Below, piece by piece: positions 34,990-46,453 of a stretch of DNA of 64,000 nt. The stretch's first letter is position 1. Each line of letters starts with the position of its first letter. The position numbers were made by a program, and so were the translations under genes. The notes beneath the pieces are model-generated. The model was not told where the DNA came from, did no database searches, and saw nothing but the letters and a program-made list of their open reading frames with translations. The stretch is from Arachnopeziza araneosa (lineage: Eukaryota; Ascomycota; Leotiomycetes; Helotiales; Arachnopezizaceae), in assembly GCA_003988855.1 (NCBI GenBank), contig QYAI01000102.1, positions 49,704-113,703 on the forward strand, written 5' to 3'.

Positions 34990-36480
34990 CATGATTGACA
35001 CACCACCATGCTTCATTGGAGCATAGACTCGGCTGTAGGGACAAGATCTATTGCTGCTATTACCATACTGCGAACCTCTTGATGGTTCGGAGGTGTGAGA
35101 AGGCTATCAGTCGAAGTAATCCAAGAGCGGGACAATTCATGCACAAGTACTGCTGCCGCTGTCCAGGGTCCAACGCATCGAGGACGGGGAGAAGATGCAT
35201 GAAGATGCTCGCAACCTATCCGAGTAGATCACTGATGTCCGAAAGAAGCAGAAGAAACCACTAAATCCCTTGATAGCAAATATACAGCACGAACTCATGA
35301 TGGTGGCCACGACTGAGTCTCAGTAGATGCACATTGAGCTTGCTAAACATGTACGCTCGATCGAGGATTTAGCTGCTGCTTTCCCAAACGGCTCGAAGAC
35401 AATGATCAGGAGGATGACCTCTTCTAGAACTTCGAGGCTTTCAAATCTACAATTGGTTTGAAACACTCTAGCAATGTTCTAAAGGAAGGTGTTTTCGATA
35501 GCCTGAAGATCATTAGTGTGAGTCATACCCTTTCCTGTACTTGAACGTTGGCGTTAACAAAGTTGTTAGGAATTCTCTATCTAGAGGTTCAGTCCTACAC
35601 TCGCCAGCTCACGCGTTACCACAGTGCCCCCTAAAAATTCGAGCCAGTGCTGCCACCGCAGAACAACACGGACCGATCCAGGAGCCGATCGGTGAGATCC
35701 GGGCCTGCGCCACGACTATACAGCAAATAGATGTCCCTTGTATTCAGATTTTTGCATTGGTGTGCTGACTTTATGACGCAGCACAATATGAATCCCTATG
35801 ATGCAGGAGGTGTTGATGGTATCTCCAAGGAGATCCTCCGCCATTTCAGCAGAGGTTGATCATGATTTGTTTAGCTCTAAGGACTATATGGAAAAATGGG
35901 AGACTATTCAGGACAGCCGTCTCGAGAGGTATAGAGGCCTGAAGACTCACAGACGGCTCACGGATCTGGGAGAAGTGTCGGATCAGAGACAGCGGTTTAC
36001 TCTGCCTCGAGATGGAAACGAGTTGCAACTGCCATGATTCGTCCGTCACTTCCTCTGGAGCACAAGAGTAGTATTTCAGAAGATAGATTCCGGGAGGGCC
36101 AGGAATACCATCTCTCTCTCAACACGCCCGACAACCACTTCGAGACCGCAATGGTGGCCTTATCACCAAATACCACAACGACTGACTCTTTATTGATAAC
36201 CACACCGCCATCTGCAGCGTGCTGCAAAGCGTGAGAATCTCCCATCGCTTTGCAGATGCGACTCGCTTTGAAATCGAAGCAAGGAGGAGAGCACTCGCAA
36301 ACACTTCTCCACGTCATCGCAGGAGACGAAATTCGGATCTCACAGAAACGAGTGGGACACAATACGAGACAACGCTCAAACTCATACAATCTACCTACAC
36401 CGAACCGACTCGAAGTCTCTCCAGCCAGAGAAAACCATAAAGCGTATTCCCACTCACCAAGAAGCTACCAAATTGCAACT
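34990..36480 (+). pseudogene. Decayed coding relic with several in-frame stops
   Basis: Pieces of charged, coding-like sequence continue through this stretch but are broken. One frame reads VQRIEDGEKMHEDARNLSE, TAG, ITDVRKKQKKPLNPLIANI, TAG, then KHVRSIEDLAAAFP. It then shifts frame near 35395 to EDNDQEDDLF, TAG, NFEAFKSTIGLKHSSNVL. An intron-like GTGAGT...TTAG (about 35518-35570) leads to further pieces with TAG and TGA stops. After about 35780 the trace changes frame again (NPYDAGGVDGISKEILRHFS). The ancestor is not recognised; the first part could be a coiled coil. The stops are mainly TAG where CAG would restore the frame, as C-to-T decay would give. Confidence 0.35.
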
Positions 36481-36824
36481 CGCAGGTCATACGTCTGTAA
36501 TCATCGGATGTAAAGCAAAGGACAGGAGCACTTGCCATGCGTTGCTTCTACTCCAAGGCAAGCCGATTGAGGATGAGTACAATGATTGGATGGAGAAGAG
36601 GAGTGAAGGAAGCAACTCTGGTAGGAGGAGGATGTGTAGTTGGGATGGTAGAGCGTGCGCAGACGGGAGGAAAGCTAGGCTAGCTTGCAGAAATACAGCC
36701 TGGGTCCTGTTCAATCCTTGGACATCTAGGATCTTTTTCGATACGAGACTTCTCGACTTGGATTGGATGAGATTGAAATGTATGCCCAGATAACAGTGGA
36801 AATGAACGGGTGAGAATGAAATGC

Positions 36825-36860
36825 AAGTTGGATAAGTTGGATAAGTTGGATAAGTTGGAT
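36825..36860. repeat. Tandem 9-bp repeat, four exact copies
   Basis: AAGTTGGAT is repeated four times without change. It lies outside any supported gene. Confidence 0.9.
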
Positions 36861-37263
36861 GATGATTCTTGTGTCTCTGCACTATTCGTGACTAAAATTG
36901 GAGCATGTTCAGCAAGCGCACGTCTCTCGATTGAGAGGATGGAGCGAATCACACTTTGTCTCTCGGCCGCAGCTGCCTCTTGACCTTTGAGATTGGGTCT
37001 TGCCTCCGCGTCCCAACTGAGTCTTCACCGCCCAGCATCACGCGACAAGAATGTCGTTTCCTCCCATTTGCTTTGATTTGATTCCAAACAAAGCAAATCC
37101 GGCAGCACTGGATCAGGCGCCTTCGCTTGGCTTAGCGTCAGACACTGTGGCTTGCCCAACCGTGGATTTAATTCGATCCATGACGATGTGGAGTGCCGAG
37201 TTTTGCGGGGGACCAGGGAGGTCGGTCATGGCGCACCATCCTGGTCCTGCCTCGGTTGGTTGG

Positions 37264-37308
37264 TTTTTTTTTTTCTTTCTTGATTCAGGAGAGAGAGAGA
37301 GAGAGAGA
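37264..37308. repeat. T run followed by (GA)n
   Basis: A pure T tract (from 37264) with CTTTCTT, then ten GA units at 37289-37308. Ordinary microsatellite sequence. Confidence 0.9.
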
Positions 37309-38277
37309 ATCTGGGGAAGGGGAGAGCAGAGGCTCAAGTACAAAAGGGCATTTGGAGAGCGTGATCAGGGCATGGATCAACAAGGGGAGGTTCACAGGCA
37401 CACGAGGTTCACGCTGGTAGTGACAGGGTGGTGGATGATTGTCGAAGATGGCAGGGTCGTTAGAGGTGGGTAGGCACGGCCATACCCCGGAGGTTGGTGA
37501 GCAGGTACTGTAGCATCGACGTTGGATTTGAACGTGTACTTAGAGTACCATGGCAACATTGGATGAAGGGCAGCCGAAATACTACCGGAGGAGCTTCGTT
37601 TGCTGCAGACGGCACTATTTGCGGCATCCGTGGTCGCAATGGTCCAGATGAAATGAGACTCAGCGGTGGATGGTTGTGCTATCAGCGATAAGGCCGCAGG
37701 TGTTCCTGTACGGTACAGTACAGTACCGTGTGCTGAGAATATATTGCTGGCGGTGGGTCTGAGGCGCGGCGTCTTTACGGCGCATCGTCCAGCGCGTCGA
37801 AGATGGGGTTGGAGGCATCGAGAGTTTGGCGGCGAGGAACGAATGTGGAGAAAATGGATGATATTGGATCTAGAAGATCTAAGTAGAAGAGGCCGTCGAA
37901 AAGGGTTCATGACCGAGCTCATGGGCCCAGGGTCTGTGGTGTGCTTGGCCGTGCTGAGAATAGAGCCTGGTTGCAGCTGTCAAACCAGGCGGTTGGAAGA
38001 TTTTCCACCCCAAGCGATCAATCTCTTTGATTCTTGTGATCCGGAGACCGAGACACGCAAGTCATCTTAGCCTTTCACCATTTCGATGCTTGGGTCCGCC
38101 ATCCCCAGTTGCGAGGTTCAGACATCGTCCATTGGATTAAGGTTGGCCGTGAAGAGGCTTCCCGCATCAGCAGGTGGGCAGAGGAAAGGGGGGGGAAGGT
38201 TCAGCGAACGGCCGGACTCTTCTCGGTGTCGGGCGTAAAGAGCTGCAAAGGCCGTCAGTGATTCTCTAGACTCTACA

Positions 38278-38326
38278 GGAGGAGGAGGAGGAGGAGGAGG
38301 AGGAGGAGAGGAGGAGCCATGTCGTA
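38278..38326. repeat. (GGA)n microsatellite
   Basis: About ten perfect GGA units followed by slightly broken ones. Not within a supported reading frame. Confidence 0.9.
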
Positions 38327-38833
38327 TTGAAAGAGCGCCAACAACATCGACTCAAAGAATGATCCAATGGGTGTGGCCAGCGTCCAAAGAGAGGGAGGAG
38401 ATGGCGCTCTCGGCCTGGTCATTGGTCAGCTCCCTGATGTTCTCGAGTAAACCGATGTCAGCCATCATGTTCGCCCCGTGATGATGCGAGTTCTGGTCAA
38501 AGAAGTCGCCGCCAGCGCTGCTCGTGATGCAAGTTGATGTGGTCAGTGGCGCCAGCGAGACGGGCCAAGCGAAAGGATTCCAACGGCTCTGGTCCGGGTC
38601 CGGTAGGGCTCGCGAGTTGCTGTCGGAAGTTCCTCGGGGCTGCTGACTGGATGGGAGATGGGGCGGTCTGGGGGAGCGTGTCAGATCGCGGACGGGGGGA
38701 GAGGGACGCTGCGGGGTCTCCAAATTTCTTGCTTTCTCGGTCAATTGCGCAGAGAGGGAGCTGGGGAGCTCTTTAGGCGCATGTGAATAAGGTGGGCGAG
38801 GATATGGAAGAGGTCGAGATAGACGACGCCCAC

Positions 38834-38861
38834 GGCATGGCATGGCATGCCATGCCATGCC
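38834..38861. repeat. 28-bp perfect palindrome built from GGCAT units
   Basis: Three GGCAT units run directly into their reverse complement, so the 28 bp equal their own reverse complement. Two further GCCAT-like units follow to 38877. Confidence 0.95.
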
Positions 38862-39343
38862 ACGCTATGCCATGCCATACAGTAGACATCTTCCCACTCA
38901 ACCTGAGAGTTCGTCTTGGCCATGGGTTTTGCCTCTGGTGATGATCCGTGTCGTCAGGACTATGCCGTGTAGTGGCTTCTCCTTGTCGGATCATCAATCG
39001 GCCCTTTTGGAGGCTTCGCGGGGGAGCGGCGAGAGGCGCTTCTGAGGCGTCGATGGCCTGTCAATATGGCTTGATGCGCCTGGACTGTGCATGGCCGGCC
39101 GTCGACCATTGCCATCCCAGCATCGGAGCGGGAAGAACAATCAGTCGTGAACCCTCACGAGGTGGTATCACCGTTGCTCCTCATTGGTACACCCCAAAAG
39201 AAAGAGAGCGTGAGCCAATTCACTCGGATCGACAAGAGATATTCACTCAATCTCTGGAAAGTACAAGTACCTGGCCGGTCCCTCCTCCCCTCCTTCATCC
39301 CTAGTTCTTTATTGATATTTAATAAGAACCTCCTTCCCTCTCT

Positions 39344-39376
39344 ACCACCACCACCACCACCTCCACCACCACCTAC
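39344..39376. repeat. (CCA)n tract in the hexose transporter leader
   Basis: Nine or so CCA units with one CTC interruption, inside a long C/T-rich leader that runs to just before the ATG at 39520. Confidence 0.8.
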
Positions 39377-39519
39377 CTCTTCTTCTTCCACCTCTCATCT
39401 TTCACCTCTCATCTTCTACCTCTCATCTTCCGCCCCATCATCCACCCCATCATCCACCCCATCAATTGAACCACAACAAATTCTCCTTCCCACATCCTCA
39501 ATTGGAAAATCAAATCACC

Positions 39520-41312
39520 ATGGCTGGCGGTGGTTTGATGGCTACGTCCGACGTGTCGCGCATTGAGGCGCCCGTCACCATGAAGGCCTACCTCATGTGC
39601 GCCTTCGCATCGGTAGGAGGTCTCTTTTTTGGTTATGATTCTGGTTACATCTCGGGTGTCATGGGCATGAACTACTTCATCCACCTCTACACTGGTATTC
39701 CCATTCCTGCGGCCGGCGACTCGCAAGCCATCAAGAACGCCTTCACCCTCCCCGCCTGGAAGAAATCTCTCATCACCTCCATCTTGTCCTGCGGTACCTT
39801 CTTTGGTGCCTTGATCGCCGGTGATCTCGCTGATTGGTTTGGTCGACGAACGACCATCATCCTAGGATGTGGCGTCTTCATCATCGGTGTCATTCTTCAA
39901 ATCGCCTCGACTGGTCTCGGTCTTCTCGTAGCTGGCCGTCTGATCGCAGGTTTCGGTATTGGTTTCGTTTCGGCCATCATCATTCTCTACATGTCTGAGA
40001 TCGCTCCGAAGAAGGTCAGAGGAGCAATTGTATCCGGTTATCAGGTAAGAAACTCCCGCTTCGGTCACTGAGATCCATGCTAACCCGATTCCTAGTTCTG
40101 CATTACAATTGGCCTCTTGCTTGCTTCATGCGTCGATTATGGCACCCAAAACCGAACCGATACCGGCTCCTACAGAATCCCCATCGGAATCCAGATGCTG
40201 TGGGCTCTCATTCTTGCATTTGGTCTCCTGTTCTTGCCTGAATCTCCAAGATACTATGTCAAGAAGGGAAACCTCGAGAAGGCCACTCAAGTCCTCACCC
40301 GTCTCCGTGGTGAGCCTGAGGGATCCGAGTACATCCAACAAGAATTGGCTGAGATTGTCGCAAATCACGAGTATGAATTGACCGTTATCCCGCAGGGTGG
40401 CTATTTCCACACGTGGCTCAACTGTTTCACTGGTGGCCTACGCAAACCCTCTTCCAACTTGCGCCGAACCATCTTGGGAACATCTCTCCAGATGATGCAA
40501 CAGTGGACTGGTGTCAACTTCATCTTCTACTTCGGTACCACCTTCTTCAAGGAACTCGGCACCATCAGCAATCCCTTCCTGATTGGTCTCATCACTACCT
40601 TGGTCAACGTCTGTTCTACCCCCATCTCTTTCTACATCGTCGAAAAAGTCGGTCGTCGTCCAATTCTCATCTGGGGTGCCTTGGGCATGTTGATCTGTGA
40701 ATTCATCGTTGGTATCATTGGCGTGACTGCTGCTCAAGAGAGCAAGCACAACACCAGTGCCGTCTCCGCGCAGATCGCCTTCATCTGCATCTACATCTTC
40801 TTCTTTGCCACCACCTGGGGTCCAGGTAAGTTTTTCCCTTGCAACGGATATGAAAATCAGATCTAACATGCTATCTAGGTGCATGGGTTCTCATTGGCGA
40901 GATCTTCCCTCTTCCAATCCGTTCTCGTGGTGTTGCTCTTTCCACCGCCTCTAACTGGCTCTGGAACTGCATCATTGCCGTCATCACCCCTTACATGGTT
41001 GGTCAAGATAAGGGTGAGGGTAATCTTGGTTCCCGCGTCTTCTTCGTCTGGGGTTCTCTTTGTACGGCCTGCTTCGTCTACGCCTACGTGCTCATCCCAG
41101 AAACCAAGGGTCTCTCTCTTGAACAAGTCGATCGCATGCTTGAGGAGACCACTCCAAGAACCTCCAGCAAGTGGGTTCCACATTCAACTTTCGCCGCCGA
41201 TATGGGCTTGACAGATAAGGGAACTCTGGCTACGGACGAGAAGGTTACCGGTCAACACCTGGAGGAGCCTGTTGGCACTCATACTGGAAAGACTGAAACT
41301 TCCGCAGTCTAG
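39520..41312 (+). CDS. Hexose/glucose transporter (MFS sugar porter)
   Basis: Three exons, 39520-40044, 40096-40825 and 40879-41312, give 562 aa. Twelve spans with all sugar-porter signatures: GGLFFGYDSGYISGVMGMNY in span 1, DLADWFGRRTTII, GRLIAGFGIGFVSA, the PESPRYYVKKG loop after span 6, QQWTGVNFIFYFGTTFF in span 7, EKVGRRPILIWG, and PETKGLSLEQVDRML after span 12. The QQ/GxN residues of span 7 are those that bind glucose in the family. Overall it resembles the fungal high-affinity glucose transporters and the Rco3-type sensor/transporter group. The cytosolic tail is only about 65 residues, which favours a transporter over a long-tailed Snf3/Rgt2 sensor. The start is the ATG in the context CACCATGGC. 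The long C/T-rich leader suggests a strongly expressed gene. Confidence 0.93.
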
Positions 41313-43826
41313 ATCTGTGATCTGGACCCTGTTCTGGATTCTTGGAGTGGGTGTATTAATTGCGAATCAGCTGGTGCTAGGCATAATATTTTGGCTGCTG
41401 AATGGATGGGAGCGAGATATGATACCATGACTACGCATACATAATGCGCATTGCACTGCTTTCTTGTGCATAGAAAAGCGAGATAGGGTAGCTTTTAGTA
41501 ATGCAACTCTTTCTCACTAAAACTCGACATTGGATTTGCTTGACTTTTGAAACAAGTTATAAAGTATATCATGTCCGGGATAGAAAGGTGCGAGCCTCTC
41601 ATAGAAAGCAGCAGCTCTGAGTCTTAATACTGCCTTTTATGATCTAAAGTTCGAGGTCTCAAGCGAAAGTGAGTTTTGAAGAGAAATCAAAAGGACAATG
41701 TTGCTACCTCAAGCTGACGAGCCCTCTTCCTTGACACTTGAGACCCTCAACCAAGCCATTACCCAAGCCACTCGATCCAACAACGGACCGCGCACGCACA
41801 AGCACAAAGAAGAACATGATGCAGTGAGGTTGCAATAAACTTCACCATGACAGACGGCGGTATCCGACGAGGGAATCATCCTCGGCCCATCTCATCCCTC
41901 TTGGCTTCGTGGGCGTTCACGCGCGAGGTCTCTTGGGCTGAGCTGGGTGCGAGGGAGAGGTGGATGGATCTCTCCGAGGGATGGGCATGGAGAAGTGAGG
42001 GTATCTCGGGTGGGCTTGGGGCGGAATGGGTTGTGAGGATGGGTCTGGAGAGGTTGGGACACTTCAGTCGATGCACCTTAGACTGTTCGCATGGGCTGGT
42101 TGATGGCCTCTATGGACCTGTTTGGATGCGTGGCAAACATTTTTTTTTTTTACTACTCGCATCTTGTCTGTCTCCATTTCAAGCTTAGGATGGCTCGACG
42201 TTGAGGCTGAAGCTCTCTCTCTTAGTAGTATCACCGTCCACCGCCGCTCTCGCCCCGCGCCTCTCTTCACAGCCAATCTTGACGATGAGATTGAGGGGAC
42301 CGCACACATCTCAGGTGCATGGCTCAGCTCGCGGGACGAGAGGAGACGGTCCCCGAGTGAGGTGAGGTGAGGTGTCGTGGTGGTCAGCTCGGAGGATTGC
42401 TCGGGTGCCACGGGTCGGGATGGGGATCGTCGAGGGTGCCCGTGGTACAGGACTGGTGTGCTCCGACGATGGCAGGGCGGCGCCTGTAATTTCCGGAACT
42501 GCTTTTCGTCGTGTATCAACGAGTTGTGGAACGGTCGTCGAGCAGCACCAGCTCGGTTGTGTGCTACTCAGGTACTGTGCGTGCGTTAGCTCAGTGGTAC
42601 AGTCTTGGGTATTTTTAAAATTGCCGTTCGTCTAGGAGTGGGGGTCTCCTGTTGATATCTAGAAATGAATCTTTGCCAATGGATTGGTCTCTTTGGAGTT
42701 ACCAAACTCGTTGTGGTTTGCTTGAGTAGTCTATTCCTAGAACCCGAGTAGTGAAGACTAATTGCTAGCCAAACTTGCGGATCAAATACCCAGGCGCTCA
42801 AGCCTCGAGTTGGATAAAACTGTCATCGCACTACTTGTCGGCGGAAAGACGCTATCAATAGATGGAGACTCGTTCGTCTTGAGTATTTTTGCTACTCCGG
42901 GCTAGTTCGGCACGGCCTTTATTAGGTGCTGGAGTAGTCCAACTGAAAGATGCTGAAAGACGTTTGATTGAGTACCACTCGGTGTCAGTCCCTTGCTGTT
43001 AAGGAGAATAAAATCCTTACAGAGCAAAATGGTGGCCTTTTGCAGTAAAGAAGATACTTCCATCATCTTCCTATCATCCCATCACGTGGATCTATGCCCA
43101 GGAGAAATCAGTTGCACAACCGAAGTATCAGCCACAAGACCCAAAGAGGAAACGCGGATATGCAGCTGAGGATTATCTCTACCGTGCCCAAGCTTCAATC
43201 ATTTGTAGTGTTACGTCCAACTCGAAACTCTCCCGTCCTGCCACCAGGTGAAAAACGCGATTCTGCATTAGGAAACGCCCCATGCGGCCGCTAGCGCATT
43301 GCTTTGCCCTAAGCGCGGCCCCAAGAAATTGTCGAGCTGCTCAGAAGTCTAACGGGAATAAGCATTGCTGGTAAATGATGCTAAGAATTAAAGACTGGAG
43401 AAAGTAAAGATGGTTTGGGGAGAGTGCTTCATTATTTCTTGTGAAAATAAAGAGTTGAAACGAATCAGTGTTTGTCTGAATAGGACATTGGATTGAGCAA
43501 ATCAACGCGAATAATTACAAATCGAAGGTGTCCCAACTTTGAGACAATTCAGGGTCCTCTTGGTAATGCAGCCATATTCCTTTTGTAGAGCTCTCCTACC
43601 TGACCTTCGTATCTTATCGATATCACCACCAACGTTGATCAACGGGTCTGCTACAGTACAGTTTCGAGAAGATTCAATCCCTGCAAATCCATCCCCGGAT
43701 TGCGTAGCGACTCGCATAAACGCAGACAAAAAAACAAGTCGCGGTAATATTCACGTCCTCGACCGATTCACACCCGTATATATGCCTCATCCGAAGAGAT
43801 AGCGTACTGGGTAACGTCCCCTCACA
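41313..43826. other. Intergenic, no gene seen
   Basis: 2.5 kb between hexose transporter and SulP gene, with only short chance frames. A tRNA-like TAGCTCAGTGG box near 42587 lacks a matching T-arm and acceptor stem. Confidence 0.5.
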
Positions 43827-46453
43827 ATGTCTGCCCGCAGACCGACCTCCCCACTCTCGGGCGGCTCGTCTCGAAATCCATCGTTAGCTAGCCAGCTCCA
43901 TACACCAGCGACACCGAGCGGTCTGCGAGAATCACATACGTTCCCTTCTTCTCCAGAAGAGACACATCATTTGGGCGGTGCAGAGGACGAGGCCGGACCG
44001 AGCAGCTCAGAAGCTTCCCCCAATGCATACCCTACACATCCCGACACGGATCCTGCGGTGGAGGATGGAGCTCTTGAAGAAAGGCCGCAGGGGATAGCAG
44101 AGTTGGGAAGTAGAGCTGTCAATGAGACTACCGCTCTGCTGAAGAAACCTTTTGAGCTGGTGCTGAGCCATCCACATAGTGGAGACTGTAATCATGGTAC
44201 ATTCAGCCCGAGAGTCGAGAGTCGGGCGGAGAGTGTACGCAGCGGCTATAGCTTCAGTGGATCACCGCCGAATAGGACCCAAGCTCGAGACGATGAAGGG
44301 AGGAGGAGCTATATGGAGAGTTTCTTTGAAAATATCGGGTTGAAAAATGGCAGTGCAGCAGGAAAGAAAAAGATGAGCACCACAAGTTATTTGGCAGAGA
44401 GGCATGGGATCAAGAATACAACTTCAATGTACGTCACAATCATCACTTTTCTATGGCTCTACTAACATTTCAGGTATTTCACCTACTATATTCCGTTCCT
44501 TGCTTGGATAAGACAGTACAGATGGGTACATCTGGAAGGCGATCTCATCGCAGCCATCACGATGGCCTCCTTCTACCTACCTATGGCTCTCTCTCTTGCG
44601 TCAAATCTTGCCCATGTCCCACCGATCAACGGCCTCTATTCCTTTGTCTTCAACCCCATCATATACGCTATTTTGGGTAGTTGTCCTCAAATGGTAGTTG
44701 GTCCGGAAGCCGCAGGCAGTCTCTTGGTAGGAAGTGTCGTGAAATCGAGCATAGACAGTGGGAAAACTCCAGAGTACGAAGACTTCATGCACGCCAGAGT
44801 CGCTGGTGTTGTTACGGGCATGGCAGGTGCCGTCATTTTTATTGCCGGCATCTGTCGTCTCGGATTCTTGGATAGTGTTCTCAGCAGGCCATTTCTGAGA
44901 GGCTTCATTTCCGCTGTTGGCTTCGTCATTGTTGTGGATCAGTTGATACCTGAACTTGGACTTGCGGATCTAGCTGAAGAGACGGGAAGTGTCAGCCATG
45001 GCAGTAGCATCGAAAAACTACGATTTCTCTTTACGCATGCGAACAAAGCCTCCGGGATAACATGTGCAGTTGCTGGGTCAAGTTTCCTTATCATCATGGT
45101 CTTCAGGTATGCGTATGCTCCACTAGTGACTGACATTACTGACCTTTTGCAGAGAGATGAAGAAGCGTCTCCAGCCTCGATTCCCCAGCGTGGCATATAT
45201 TCCTGATCGCTTCCTGGTGGTCGTCTTATCAGCAGTCCTTACCTGGCAGTTGCGTTGGGATCAAAAGGGACTCGAGATTCTTGGCGAAGTCAAATCTACT
45301 ACAGGGAGCCCTTTTCCGTTTCACTGGCCCTTTCAAATCTCTGGCATGACACATGTGCGAGAGGCAATGGGCACGTCGTTTCTAATCGCACTACTCGGCT
45401 TTTTTGAATCGTCTGTCGCGGCGAAGAGTTTAGGTGGTGGAGAGAAGGACGGTATTCAAGGAATAACTCTAAGTCCCAACAGAGAACTTGTAGCTCTTGG
45501 AGTTGCAAACTTGGTCGGTGGATGCTTCGGCGCTCTCCCCGCCTTTGGCGGCTATGGAAGAAGTAAAGTAAATGCTAGCACTGGAGGCAAAACACCCATG
45601 AGTAGTGTATTCTTGAGTCTCATTACTATCATTTGCGTCTTGTATCTTTTACCAGCCTTCTACTACCTTCCGGTAAGTCTATCGATCCTGATTGGGAGCT
45701 CTACTAAAGATGTCTTAGAAAGCCGTCCTCTCCGCAATGATCTCGGTTGTAGCTTGGTCTCTTATTGAAGAGGCTCCTCATGATATCTTGTTCTTTCTCA
45801 AGATTCGAGGGTACACTGAACTTGGACTTATGACCATTATCTTTGCAGCTACCATATTCTATTCTCTGACCTTAGGGATCGCAATTGGTGTAGGACTGTC
45901 ACTTCTATCCGTCGTCAAACACAGCACTCGACCTCGTATTCAGATTCTTGGAAGAATACCAGGAACTCATCGATTTGAGAACGCTGAAGATGACCCGGAT
46001 AAAATGGAATTCATTGAAGGATGTCTAATTGTCAAAATCCCCGAGCCTTTGACGTTTGCCAATACAGGCGACTTGAAGAATCGCCTTCGGCGGCTTGAGC
46101 TCTACGGGACTGCAAATGCTCACCCCGCTTTGCCCAGGGTGCGATCACCTGAGCACAATAAAAACATCATCTTCGACATCCATGGTGTGACAAGTCTAGA
46201 CGGCTCGGGGACACAAGTTCTGGCGGAGATTGTCCATTCATATTGTGAACGTGGTGTCCGTGTCTTCTTTACACGTGGACCAGCGGAAGGAAGTCCCATA
46301 TACGAACTTTTTAAAAGAAGTGGTATATTGGAGGCATGTGGAGGTGGAGAACATTTCGTGACAGATATTGGTGAAGCACTAAGACTTACTGAGATATACG
46401 AGGTTGAGGATGCTGGCTATGACAACCTGTCCGGGGATGAAATGGGAGGCTAG
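43827..46453 (+). CDS. SulP-family anion transporter with STAS domain
   Basis: Four exons, 43827-44428, 44474-45106, 45153-45672 and 45719-46453, give 829 aa. A Ser/Pro-rich cytosolic N-terminus of about 200 residues leads to a SulP membrane domain. It has an IAAITMASFYLPMALSLASN start, PPINGLYSFVFNPIIYAILG, the MVVGPEAAGSLLVGSVV element, FESSVAAKSLGGGEKDGIQ and GGCFGALPAFGGYGRSKVNA. A STAS domain (about residues 680-815) holds FDIHGVTSLDGSGTQVLAEI with the usual DxSG-like turn. The extended N-terminus and the sequence flavour are closer to the vacuolar Vsb1/YGR125W type than to the sulfate permeases Sul1/2. A vacuolar location and non-sulfate substrate are therefore likely (inference). Confidence 0.92.

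Larger units (their letters stand above)
34179..39519. other. 5.3-kb spacer upstream of the hexose transporter
   Basis: Apart from the decayed relic at about 34990-36480 no gene is supported. Simple sequence is abundant: a 9-bp tandem repeat, a T run plus (GA)n, (GGA)n, a 28-bp palindrome and a CCA tract. The last 250 bp before the transporter are C/T-rich and probably its 5' UTR. The frames at 37392-37922 (-) and 38352-38858 (-) are low-complexity and rejected. Confidence 0.5.

Noticed and set aside
37392..37922. 176-codon minus-strand frame
   Set aside because: Ser/Arg/Pro-rich low-complexity sequence, no domain, no splice support, within a repeat-rich spacer.
42580..42660. tRNA-like A box (TAGCTCAGTGG)
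   Set aside because: The downstream GTTCGTCTA does not fit the B box and no acceptor stem pairs with the 5' end.
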